From: Pomacea canaliculata
Lineage: Eukaryota > Mollusca > Gastropoda > Architaenioglossa > Ampullariidae
Reading direction: 5' to 3'
Assembly: GCF_003073045.1 (NCBI RefSeq)
Contig: NC_037597.1
Span: 203,501-267,500, forward strand
Length of the DNA stretch: 64,000 nt
The notes beneath the pieces are model-generated. The model was not told where the DNA came from. It saw only the letters and a program-made list of their open reading frames with translations, and ran no database searches. Position numbers and translations under genes: made by a program. Shown here one piece after another: positions 34,592 through 47,100 of the stretch (position 1 is its first letter; the number at the start of each line of letters is the position of its first letter).

Positions 34592-37500
34592 TTGGTAGTT
34601 GCTGCAGTTTGAAAAAGTTTAAAATGTTCGAAGGTCATGTAGGAAATGATTGTGAGATTAGACACATTGAATGTCAATTACAAGTATAGAGCAAAGTTTA
34701 AAAAAAAAATCTAAAACGCTTCTTATAGGTGAACAGGACACATTGAAGCCTTGTATTTCAAAATATAAAAGATGTCTTAAATTTTGGAATATGAAAAAAA
34801 CGGTGGTTCTAGAGAGATCTGCTGTTCCTTAAAATACTTTTTACATTGCATTTTATCTGGTTCTGTACACATTTACTAGTAGTTTCTGAAAATTAACATG
34901 CTTTGTGAAAAATGTTTTATGAAATCATGAAAGCGTAAAATTATGCTGGTGTGTGTTCCTGCACCAGATTGTGGAAACATTTTGTGTGCACCCAACACAC
35001 GAAAGTGAGTTGTTAAAGACTGGCGTTGTTTATAGTGTTTTTAAATGTTTCATTATATTTGTAATGTGACATTCTGTTATGACTCTATCCTAGTAGGGCT
35101 GCAATGTTTATGCATGAGGAGGCAGGGTTGAACCAGTGCTCAGCCTGTCCTGTTTCAAAATCCAAGGAACTTTGTAGTTCCCTCCTCATTCAGCTAACAA
35201 CCAGCCTTACTGCCACATTTGATGCTAATCAATAATGCTGCCCTTTGTTCTTGACAGTGACCTTGCTTGGAGATTTCACAGGCTGAATGTTGTCAGCTTT
35301 TTTCTGTGGCCTCCAGTACACAGTGTAAATAACGCTTTTTGACTTTTTTGTTAGAGCAGTGCTTCAATTGGTTTTTATAGGTAAGCTGCATACTTAGAGA
35401 AGAGATGGTGGGTGTAGATGTCAGCTCTTGTACATCATACCAACACACAGTTTTTTAGTTTCCTATGTTTGTGGGTGAAAGCAAAACCAACCAAGCAACC
35501 AGAACCTAACTTTTGTTTTAAAGTTCATGGTGAATGAGACCATGTAATTGTGCACATTTGTAAAAAGTGAAAACAAGTGGAGAAGCTGGGTGAAGACTGC
35601 ACAGTGTTTGCTACTGCTATTTGTGTCATTTGGATTCTATGCATCTCGGCTTTCTTCACTGCACCAAGGAATCCTTTGGAAGAAAAGAGAATGTGCCTGG
35701 TGCAAGACAGTGCTCAAGTGATCACGACTGGTTTCAGGGATTGGATCAGGTAGTTGTTAAGCAAGCAGTCCTGCACTAGATTTTAGATTATTCTTTACTT
35801 ATCAGTTGCCAGTAAACACGAAGAAACATCTTTATACTCAACCTTGCATTTACAGATTACAGCCAAAACAATGCAAGAGAAGTTTGCTCAGAGAAGATTG
35901 TAAGTCATTCAGAGATGTGAAAGGAAGATGCATGCAGAGAAACATGCATGCTTAAGCTTTTGCAGGGAAATTAAAATTCACATCAACAGAGCTAACTCTG
36001 AAATTTCAGTAAAAAGTCCATGCAGTTGTGTGGCAAGCGGTCTATCAGCAGCTTCAAGTGAAAGAGCAAAGGACAGCCTGTATAGTAGGAGGTAATCTGG
36101 ACCTAAATGTTTTAAAGAAGTAGCTCTGTGACTAGTTCAAAATCACTTTTGCTGTTAAGATGATGTTTAATTTGGTAGAAGAGCCCACATGGATTGATCT
36201 GAATTGTAATTAGTATCACTGAAGGTGAACAGTATATACTGGTGCTGCATGGCCCCATCAGCGACCCTAGTTTTGTAATGTTGCAGAAAATACGGGAGGG
36301 TCACCTTTTTTTTTTTTAAACCCAGGTGAAAAGTACGATGTTCAAAGACTTGTATCTTATGAACACATACAGGAGTTGGTATCTTTATATGAACTATGAA
36401 AATAATTTTCCACTTGGGTGGACATTTGAATTGTGTGGCAGTATCCTTAATGTTTGGTGTTACGAACATTGCCAAGAGGCTGGACATATTGGAATATTCT
36501 AGGCAGCTTAAGTCTTCTTGGATGTCATGTGGGAAGGGCTCTTCAGACACACAACATTGAACAGAAATTATTTTCGCTTTGTGGAAAATCCCAGAATGAC
36601 TTTCCCTGCGCTCTAAGATTAGCTACACCCTCTCAGCCATGAAAATGCTGTTGAAGCATTGTACTATGTGAACTTGTCCAGTAGCATGTGTGCACAAGGC
36701 TGAACTGTTGGAGTAGACACTATTGTAACTGTGTTTGGCAGCTATACATCGCAGACCTAAAAACAAACTTTTCTATTGTAGTCTTCTGTTCTCGTACAGT
36801 TGAAGGACTCTACTTGAAAAAAAAAGATTTCCTTTTGTCATTAAATTACCACAAAAATTGTAGCTGATTGTTTTTAGTTTTAACGACTATGCAGCATCAG
36901 CATTTTCCAGACACTACTAGAAAAGCTTTACGCAGCCCTGGGTCTCTTGCTTTGTGTGATGAAACAAGTAGAAGTCAGTCAGGTCAAGGATGCAATGAAA
37001 GCCGTGGGTACCTGCTGCTTAGCTTACACATTCACTACTTGCACAATCTTGCTGTCTCTTCTTAGTTCATGGGAGTAAGATTAGAATGTGTCGTGGAAAT
37101 AAACTGTCAAATGCAGAAGCATTATTAGTTGGACCATTTTTGTATGGTTATTACATAAAAATACATGTCAATAAACTGATGTATCCCTTTAACTGTTTTT
37201 TTGTTGTTGTAAGTTTACAAAAGACAGACAGCACATTAATAGCACAGCAGTTTAAACACTTGACCTCACACTGAGAATTGACAGGCTCTGAAATTACAGC
37301 CTGTCTCAAGAACATATTGTTCTCCCTGGGTGTGAAGATTTTTTGGGAGGAAAGGTTTGGAGGGGGGGAACAGTTTAACCATATGCCTCTGTCTATATGA
37401 TACTTTATTGCAAGAGGGCAGAAAACCACTAGTAAAGTATGGCAATGTATATAAAAGCCTGAGCTCATAACTCATTCAAAAGAGGTGCCTGCATGCACTT

Positions 37501-38026
37501 GAGCTATAGGCATGAAGACGTTCGCATTCGCAGGTGTGAACTTCATGGGAAGAGTTAAACATAATCAGTACATCTGCTTAATCCGAGCATTTACAAGCGC
37601 AAGTTGTATAAACATCAGTACATCGCTACTTGGAAACAAAATCTTGTCCATCCAAAATAACAGTTCCTGTCATAGTGACAAGTTGTGAAAGAATCAAGAA
37701 TCCCAGAATCTTTACTACACACTAAATTTAATCTTTACCTTCGTGCAAATACGCACTATTAGGTTAATTATATTTAAACACTCCTACCTACTCATTATAT
37801 TAAAGCCTTGAAGGCCATCCTCTGATGTCTTACCACTGATGATGTATTTGCATTGGCCAGAATAGAAATATGAAGGAAGTGACCCTTCATACCCGACACA
37901 ACTGTTAATTACTTCTGGGAAAACAACAGCCACAAAGACCCCACTCAACAGCCATTCAACATTGAACTCTAGCTGAATAAAAACATTTGATGATCAAGAT
38001 ATGGAAAAGCTGATTCCTGTTGCACT
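34592..38026. other. Intergenic DNA between APLF and ALDH6A1
   Basis: No gene recognised on either strand. The last several hundred bases are probably the ALDH6A1 3' UTR. Confidence 0.45.
37404..37409 (-). promoter_or_regulatory. Candidate polyadenylation signal of ALDH6A1
   Basis: AATAAA on the - strand about 620 bp past the ALDH6A1 stop. It is a plausible end of the 3' UTR, but no transcript evidence was available and chance AATAAA hexamers are common in AT-rich DNA. Confidence 0.3.
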
Positions 38027-38131
38027 TTATCGCATGACTGGCATGGCTGTCGCTGAGCCCACGGACATGGCTGCATCCTCGCCACGCCACATCTGTGTCA
38101 CAGTCTTGACCTGGGTGTAGAACTGCACACC
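38027..38131 (-). CDS. ALDH6A1: ALDH6A1 exon 15 (C-terminus and stop)
   Basis: Begins [19 protein letters not shown] and ends MPVMR with TAA at 38029-38027. Acceptor TTGCCACAG. Confidence 0.95.
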   Translation of the reverse strand, partial: GVQFYTQVKTVTQMWRGEDAAMSVGSATAMPVMR

Positions 38132-41100
38132 CTGTGGCAAACAAATTCTAGCATGAACAGCCCCCATTCATGTAAGTATTGTAAGAGCTTGCATGACAAT
38201 CAAGGTGTGCCTATAACATGGATTATCCTTGCATCTTTATTAAAATCTCCACATGTATACAATCTTGTAAACAGCCTGACATTTTAAGATCCATGTTACC
38301 AAATACTTAAAAAGGAGCTTTTCAATGTCCCTTCCAACCAACCCTTACCTGCTTGCCGTAGAAGTTGGTGTCACCAAGAAAAGAGCCTCGTGATCCCGTG
38401 AAAGAAAACATTGGCAGAGGGACTGGGATTGGTACATTAACACCAACCTGAGATACACAGTAGTAATAAGTACAAAACGTGCCTTCAAATTCTATGCAAG
38501 GTACATCAGTAACTACACTCAAAGCAAGGCAGATACATTATTAAAATGCACCTATACACTCATTTTTAAATATATATAAGAATTCACCTGCATACACTAT
38601 GGTGAACACTCATTCAAATCCCTTGAAACGGACGTGTCTATAAACAGTAACAGTGTTTTCTATTAAAAGTGTACTTGAGATGGTGTCAAAGACCCAACAG
38701 AGTTTCCTGTCTAACCCACACTTGAGACTGGGTGCCAAAGATTCGGCACAAGACTCATTTATCTTGCCAGATGATTTATCAAGGTGTACTTCATACCTGA
38801 CCGACATCGCAGACCATGGTGTATTTACGGGCTGTTGCTCCATTAGTTGTAAAGATGGCTGTCCCATTGCCATAAGGGTTAGAGTTGACAATCTTGATTG
38901 CATCATCCAATGTTTCTACTTCCATACTGATCAACACAGGCCCAAAGATTTCTTCTGTGTAGCATTTCATCTGGGGCTGTAGAAACATCTACAGGCATGA
39001 GCACACAGCTGTGACCATCAATACATAGTTAAATAATCAGACAATCAATTGCTTCCATCTGAATTACATCTGTACCACTCCTTTTAAAAAAAAACAACCA
39101 AACTTGCCCACCATTATGGACTTTCAGTAACCAAAAACTAAAACTAAAGTATTAGTGCAAGTCTTTAATTGTACTAGAAATATTTCGGTCTTCTTTTTTT
39201 TAATGAGAAAATCTGTTAGACTCACGGTAACTCCGTGAAGGATGGTAGGCCCCACAAAGTTGCCCTTCTCATACCCTGGTACCACGATGTTACGACCATC
39301 CAGCAGCAGTTCGGCTCCAGCATCCACGCCTGATTGCACAAGGTCGCATACCCGCTTCTTGGCCTCAGGGGAGATAAGAGGACCTAGGTCAGCACCTTTC
39401 TCAGTCCCTGCACAGAGATGTTCTCCCTTGTATATCAGGTTGCTTTCAGTGGTTGGTTCACCATAATACTGTAAATTTCAGACATCTTTCACATAATGAA
39501 GTTTTACACACCTGCAGTGACCTTCAACTTCTTTGCACGTTCAACCAGTTCTGGAATCCACTGCCTCGACTCGCCGACAAAAATGGCCGTAGACAAGGCC
39601 ATGCATCGCTGACCAGCAGCTCCAAAAGCTGCACCAATCAGCTGCAAGAAAAAAACAGTAAGGAAAAGGAAACCAGCCAATCAATTGAGAACCCTTAACT
39701 CATTGCCCAGTTGTATGCCATTCGTGAACTGCAGCACAAATGCAATAATATGCCTTCTATAATATGCTTGACTTTTATTTTTTTTCAAAAGCAAAATGTA
39801 TGCAAGTGAGCTGAAACACTATCATTGCATTTACCTGAACATTTGAAGTTGTATCATCTTACTAGTAAAGAGAATGGCAGTTAACGGAAGTGTACATATT
39901 TTCCCAAGTCTCTTTCCCAAAATATTCAGACAATACAATTCATGCAGGTGGCTCAGTGCAAAAAAAACAAATGAGTTTAGTTATAAACAAAAGTAGCTCT
40001 GAAGCAGAATATATCAGCAAATCAGATCAATCTGATCTTCCTGGCTATGTTGACAAATGTCAAGAAGAATTTATAAAAAGTGACAAAGAAATTGTGGATG
40101 AGCACAAGGCTGATTAAGATGATTGTGAGAGTGCTATAGAAATTACTCCCAAATCCCAAAAATCCTGCTTGAGTGTTGTTACACAAGAGTGAAGATATTT
40201 CTGAATGATTTTAGTAGAGAATGATAAAACAATATTTCAATATTTCATAACTTCATCAAGTTTACATAGCCAGCCACCATGGAAGGTATGCAAGCCTGTA
40301 AGATTTCACCACCTCTTTATCAACAAAGCTTAGAAGAGTCAGACTAATCTTTATGCATGGCAAACTATAGGCAAAGAGACTTGAAACTTGGACAGTATCG
40401 ATAAACATATTTTGTCAAATCAAATCTGTTAGTTTTAGCACATGAACAAGACAGCATGCATAACGCAGACTTGAACAGCATTGGCAGATATATGCATGTT
40501 GTCAAAATTAAATCCAGTAATCGTTTTCAGCACAAGAACACAATACAATGTATAACACAGATTTGCATACCCTGTATTACGAAGGGTAAAAAAAAAAAGG
40601 CAAGTTAGATGTTACACAGAGTATTGTAGTTTCAGACAGTAGTAAAGTTTTAAGATGCTTAATGTAGATACTCAACATTTAAAGAAAACATGGAACTTGA
40701 ATTGTTTAAAGTGTTCAAAGTCATGATTCATTAACTGAAAGGGTTTGGGTTAATTTCCCTATTCCCTCTCAGCTGACTTAATTTTGGTAAGACTTAACAG
40801 GGAGGTTGCATCATGTCCTGGTGCCATCAGAAAGTTTTGCTGATGGCAGCTCTAGAAAAATACCTGAAATCATGTCTCTCACATGGAAAGTGCCTGCCTA
40901 TTGCTCAAGATACCACAGCTGACGTGCAGGTTATACAGGTGTGTATCATGCTGACTGTGCAAGTGTATGTGTTACTAAAGTCCTGAATATATGTGTCACT
41001 ACAGACCTGAATATGCAAGTGTGTTACTACAAAGCAGTATATGCAAGTGTGTTACTATAATGCTGAACATGCAGGTGTGTTACTAGAGTGCTGAATATAC

Positions 41101-44100
41101 AAGTGTTACTGTAGTGCTGATTATGCAAGTCTGTCTGGGACTAGGCTATCCTCAGTTTGGAAGTGGGACCAAACCGCAAACCCAGCGCATCTCCAGGTGC
41201 CAGATAGGAGAATAGCCCCAAGGTATTCAGCTTAGCTGCAAAATAAGCCTGGTTCTTTCTGGTTGAATATCAGTCATGGACCTATTTGCAGTACTTCTAC
41301 CAGGATGGGGCGGGGTAGCAGATAGCACTGCTGCCCACAGTAGGAAATACTCCATGTGTCCAAAGACATGTCCACCACAGGAGCTGTGTTATAAGCTGTG
41401 GCCCTGGGCAGGATCCCAACAACAATCCTCTTTGTGCTCACAGGGCAGAATGTACAGACCATGAGCTAAGAGCAGGTAGCCCTGAAAAAAAAACCTGCAG
41501 TGCTGATGACAGAGGTGGTGGGCCACATGGTGCAGTCTAATCAACTAAAACACCATGCAACCACAGCCTAATGACACTTGGAGACAGAATTGACAGAAAT
41601 GGTGCTCGCCCTGTAAAGATCCTCCATGCAGGTGCAGTGCCAGGCTCCATGCCTCAAAGGAGCCCACCCTTAGTGATTGCAGGTTCCTTCAACCCATCCT
41701 GTGAAAGTGGGGATAGGGAAGAGTGCAGGCTCCTCCATCATCAATGGCCCTCAACACCAAGCTGTATGGACCTGCAGATGCTTTGCAGATGACTGCCAGT
41801 TTTATCTTGAAAGCTGGCCTCCAAGTGTGATAACAAAATAGGTGACCAGGAAAAACAGCATGCAAAGTCTGTATTAAAAAACAGTATATATGTGTGTTAC
41901 TATAATACTGAACATGCAGGTGTATTTTATAGGAAAGTGTGAGTGCATGTGCTAGCTAGTCTGTGCAGTCTCCATCACCAACCAAACAACAGCAACTCCT
42001 GGACACACCTGTGTTAACGTGCTGTCTTTATTTGCATCAGGCATGATCACTCCATGGTTTTTGGCTCCCTGTAACAACCAATCACCCAATCATATAAATA
42101 CATCAAAATTACATCACTTAACCAAACACAATCATATTAACTCCATTGGGCCTTAGTCCTTACTATTTCATTAAAGAGTGGGAAAATCTAAGTGCACCTG
42201 TTTTGACTTTTTGTCCAGCAGCTCACACTGCAAGATTTATAGAATGGATGAAAAATGGAAAAATATTCAAATACAAATCTGGTCTTGAGTTGCAAAGAAC
42301 ATATCAATAAATTATGTATGTAAACATGAGCAACAGACATGGAACAAAGCTGACACATACCATGTTTGACTGAACTCTCTTGCCATTCTTGGAACCTCTC
42401 TCATAGATGTACTTGCCCTGTAAACCACATAACCAAAGTCCTAAGTTCAATCATGCAAAGTGTGTAAGTAAAATAACCACATCCACATCACTCCCTTAAG
42501 CTAATCATTTTAATACACTGCTTTCTCATTCTCATTAAAAAATGGGGAAAGGTCAAACATTCCAAATAACTAAGCAAAAGTAAACAAGAAAACATTACTA
42601 TTTTTTGCACAATTATTCTACAGTATTTAAAATGACGTGTGTTGTTTTCAGTTTCAGCTGTAAAAGATACAAAAGTGATCAGATTTGTGACATCATAGGC
42701 GTACACAGACATGCTTCATTCACATGTGATCCTAGCTTTTCCACTGGCTGAAACAACATAAATGTTTCTATGCACAATTCTGACATGTTTTACTGACCTC
42801 TACCTGTGCAGGCTATTTGTAGATGAAGATTTAGGGGAGATTTATTCAGTGATAAGTAAAAAAAATTGCACCTCACTAAACATTTGAGATAAAGAAAGCT
42901 TTCTTTTAATGTGAAGAAGCACCCTCCTAAAAGATAAGAGTAAAATCTCTTATAAACCTGACATTAAAAGAAACACTGGCAGATGCTGGTGTCCGCTGTA
43001 AAGGCAGCTGGAGATAATATTCAGCAATAATGCTCAGCTACTATTCAGCAATAATGTTCAGTCAGCAACACTTACTGCCTGATCAGATCCCACAAATGAG
43101 ATAGCCTTGATGTCTGGGTTGTCACAGATGAAGTTGACAGCTAAACACAAAAATTCATTCATCATTATCTCTAGAGCTGGAAACAACTCCTGGTAAATTA
43201 CCACCACTTCTCACACAAAGTCTGCAGAGGTCAACCATCAGGTTAGCATTTTCATCTCTCTGTCTGTCAAGTGCTTGCTCATTTCTCTCTTTAAAAAAAT
43301 GCATATTTGTGATCTTATCAAAGATATCCCTCAAATAAATTGTTAGGACTTCAGTTAGGTCACATGCACAAGCTTTCTTCTTCTAATCTGTTTGCTAACT
43401 GAAAATCAAATGCAAATTAAATGGAAATTATAGAAGATTTCTTAGTTGTACAATTTATTTCAAAATAAACCTACTGAGCAATGATGACAATACTTTTTTA
43501 TAAACGTTTTTTTTCTGTACATAGAGACAACACACCTTCATGCCGGCCCTGAATAACATTCACAACTCCAGGGGGCATGCCAGCTTGACGTGCCAAGTCC
43601 ATCAGAATCATGGTTGCTCCAGGGTCACGTTCAGATGGTTTGATAATACAGGTATTCCCACAAACAGTCGCCAAGGGAAACATCTGCCCACAAAATAATT
43701 CAAATCCTTTTCTGTTTGCATTCACTGGGCTTGTCAGAGTAAGAATACTGGCATATATCGCCCAGGAGAAACATAGTGTCAAAGTTGCATACCCAAAGGG
43801 GAATCATGGCTGGGAAGTTGAAGGGTGTGATTCCGGCTACGACACCAAGAGGCATGCGAAATGTGAGAGTGTCCATGTCTTTGGCAATACCATACAGTGT
43901 CTCGCCAAGCTGCAGGGATGGGATGCTACAGCAGTGCTCCACCACCTCTGGCAAACAGAGAGATGAGAACAGGTGTAAACCTGCGCCAGACTTCAAGCAC
44001 TAAAGCAGCAAGACACAGTTACTAAAGCATTAACATGAACAGAATGTGTGTGTCTATATATAAATAAAAATATACTTATAAATCCCCTAATTATATATGC

Positions 44101-47100
44101 TTGGTAGGTTTCAAAACTATCCAGACATGCAAAAGCCAGCAGTTGTCTGGAAGATATAGAAGACTGCACCGAGACCCATACCCTCATTGAACCCAAGTCT
44201 AACAAAATTGGAGGAAACCAGATGGAACTGAGAGGTCTCTTGGACCTTGTGATGGCAGCAGACCACCATCTTCTACTTCTGCCAACTGCTGTCATATATA
44301 GAAGCTAAGGAGGTTCACATGTATGTGTGAGAAGGTCTAGGTGTGCAAGTGTTGAATGTCTGCCCATTATGTTATATATATATACACTCATATTATGTTT
44401 GTATGTGTGGTTGGGTTTGTGAGCAAAAGAGAAATTTCTGTCTTGGACAGACAATAAGTTTTATTTGATTTGATATGCCACTTTCGGCTGTCATTACTGC
44501 CAACTGCTGTCATAAATACCTGTCACCTACCAATGAATGTCTGCATGTCATAATCCTTCAGAACTCAGAACATATTCTAATGCAACAACTGAAGTTGGGG
44601 GGGGGGGGGCAGAAATAAACTACCAAAAAGGTGATTTTTATGAATGGCTTAAAAGTCTCAGAATGATGCTTGTGACCATACAGCAGTGGTTCTTAACCTG
44701 GGTTCGATTGAACCCTAGGGGTTCGGTGAGTTGGTCACGGGTTCGGCGGAGCCGCCATGGAGGTCAAGACACACCCACAATTTGTGATGACACTAAAGAA
44801 GGGTTCGGTGAATGTGCATATGAAACTTGTGGGTTCGGTACTTCAAACAAGGTTAAGAACCACTGCCATACAGAATGTACAGGAATCTGGGGCAGCCCAC
44901 CCCTCTCCATCTGCTACCTTCAGTCAGTTGTCCTTTGACTGGCACCTGTTGTTAGGGGATAACATGGATAGACATGGCAGCTGACAGTGACAGGGCCTGC
45001 CACTCTTGCCTATTCTGGGTGATGGCAACCAGCTCAGTCTGACATTCGTAAGCCAGCTCTTTCTCTGGCCATCGCAGTGTTGACCACCCTCCAGGGTACC
45101 TTGCAGGATAGTCTTCAACAGGGGTCATGCTAGGTCACATGGCCAAAGAAGATCAGCTTATGTCGCTTGACAGTTGAGAAATCTTGTTTTGTGCAAAGTT
45201 GTTGGTTCTTTGTTCTCCAATGGCTGGATTCTCCTTTTCGTCGCAGAGTCCATGTGTCATATCCACAGAGCAGGATTAGCACTATCAGAGATTTGTACAG
45301 CTAGTATTTGGTAGTGAACCTTATCTTATGGCTATGCCAGATACTATCTAGCTTAGCCATTGCTAATGTTGCTGATTTGACCTTGATGTGGATATCTGCC
45401 TTATTCCTTTCCTGATAAATTTGGTAAAGCAAGGTAGGTTTCAGAAAAAAGATATTCTGCTTGCCTCGTTCAAACTTGCTTTTGTTATTTTGCATTCCCC
45501 CAACCCCACTTTTAATGCATACATTCTATGATGCTGAAAGGCCATCCATTTTGAACGTTCTATGAGGACTAGAAAAGATAGTAGGCATTGTTAGTGAATT
45601 GTACAAGTTTATGTCCAGTCATCCAGGATGAAAAACACCTTCATTTCCTCTGATCACATTATTTCTACCATTATGCACTTTACCAAAATATTGTTAAGGT
45701 TTATTTGGATGGACATAGCAAACCAAAGGATGACCGCAGAGCTATATAGGTGGATTGCTGTCTGTCTGCCAAGACCAACGCTTAGCCTCTTGCAAAGTTC
45801 TCCGCTGTCAGTCTTGGCGAGCCTAAACAATGAATGTAACTAAACTGGAAGCTTTGTATACATCAGCCTCGTTTTAGTAGTTAACTGGAAAAAAATGTCT
45901 GCAAGCAGTCCCGTCATAAGTAATACAAGTTCGTAGATCAAAATAGTTTGTAGATCAAACTATTTAGGAAATCTGTCAGGAAGGCCACCAACTTCATTCA
46001 GTTCATTTCTACCAGTGGTTACAGGTTTTCAAGCTCTGTTACTCACGCAGTCCACGAAGGACATCCCCTTCGGCATCAACCAGAGTCTTTCCTTGCTCTT
46101 GGGTTATGTTGGCTGCAATTTTTCCCTGTCACAAGAAAGATCACATACCTAAAGTTATGTCTCAACTTTCCCGTCACAATAAAGGTCTGACACCTAAGGT
46201 CAAAGTCGTGTAACAACTTTCCAACATGGACTGAAGAGGAAGTGCTTATAAACAGCTCATTCCCCATCTAATGTCCACTCTTGCTTGTTCACCAGCCAGT
46301 TTTTTTCTTTGTCCTGTCAGTGTCAACACACTTCAAGTTCCCTGAAGGATAGTCTTTGCCAAACTGAAGTAGCTTTCTTCACTTGACCTGTGAACTGCTG
46401 GGTTGGCAATGGTCACCCCACTACCCACTACCACTAGGCAGTCCTATTGTGACCATGGTGTTATCAAAGCTACAATCTGTAAGCTATCAACTGTGGACTA
46501 ATTTGCAAGTCTACCACAGAATGAGACTTCTGTGCATCCACGTGAGCTCAGTTAAACTGGTGGTCAACATCAGCAAAAGCTAGGGTTCATGTTGCTTATA
46601 TGTATGCCCATACCTTGCTTCCCACATCATCAATAATAATAATAATGCATAAACCTGCATTTTCATTTTAAAAGCATGAATAACAACGAGCAAAGAAAGT
46701 AGCATAGCACCAACAAACCTAACATAAAACAGCAAGCTATCTATAGCCACCATAGAAAAAATGTTGGTGATATTTAGTAATCTGCTGTTTATTACAGCTT
46801 CATTTCAGTTAAATCTGTCATTTATTACAATTCAAATGTCAGTGACATTTGGTAAATCTACTGTTTACTACAGCTTCATGTGAATACCATGTTGTCTTTG
46901 ATGAGCTGTTGGAACTTGAACATGATCTGCTGGCGAGTCAGGATGGTCGCAGCTGCCCAGTTTGGAAATGCTGCTTTTGCTGCATTCACTGCAGCTTGCA
47001 TTTCTGCCTGAGTAGCTTCAGGCACTTGGGAAATGACTTCATTGGTAGCCTAGCAGTAGCCAATATTGTTTCTGTTAGAAGTTGTGTATGTTGCAAGTAT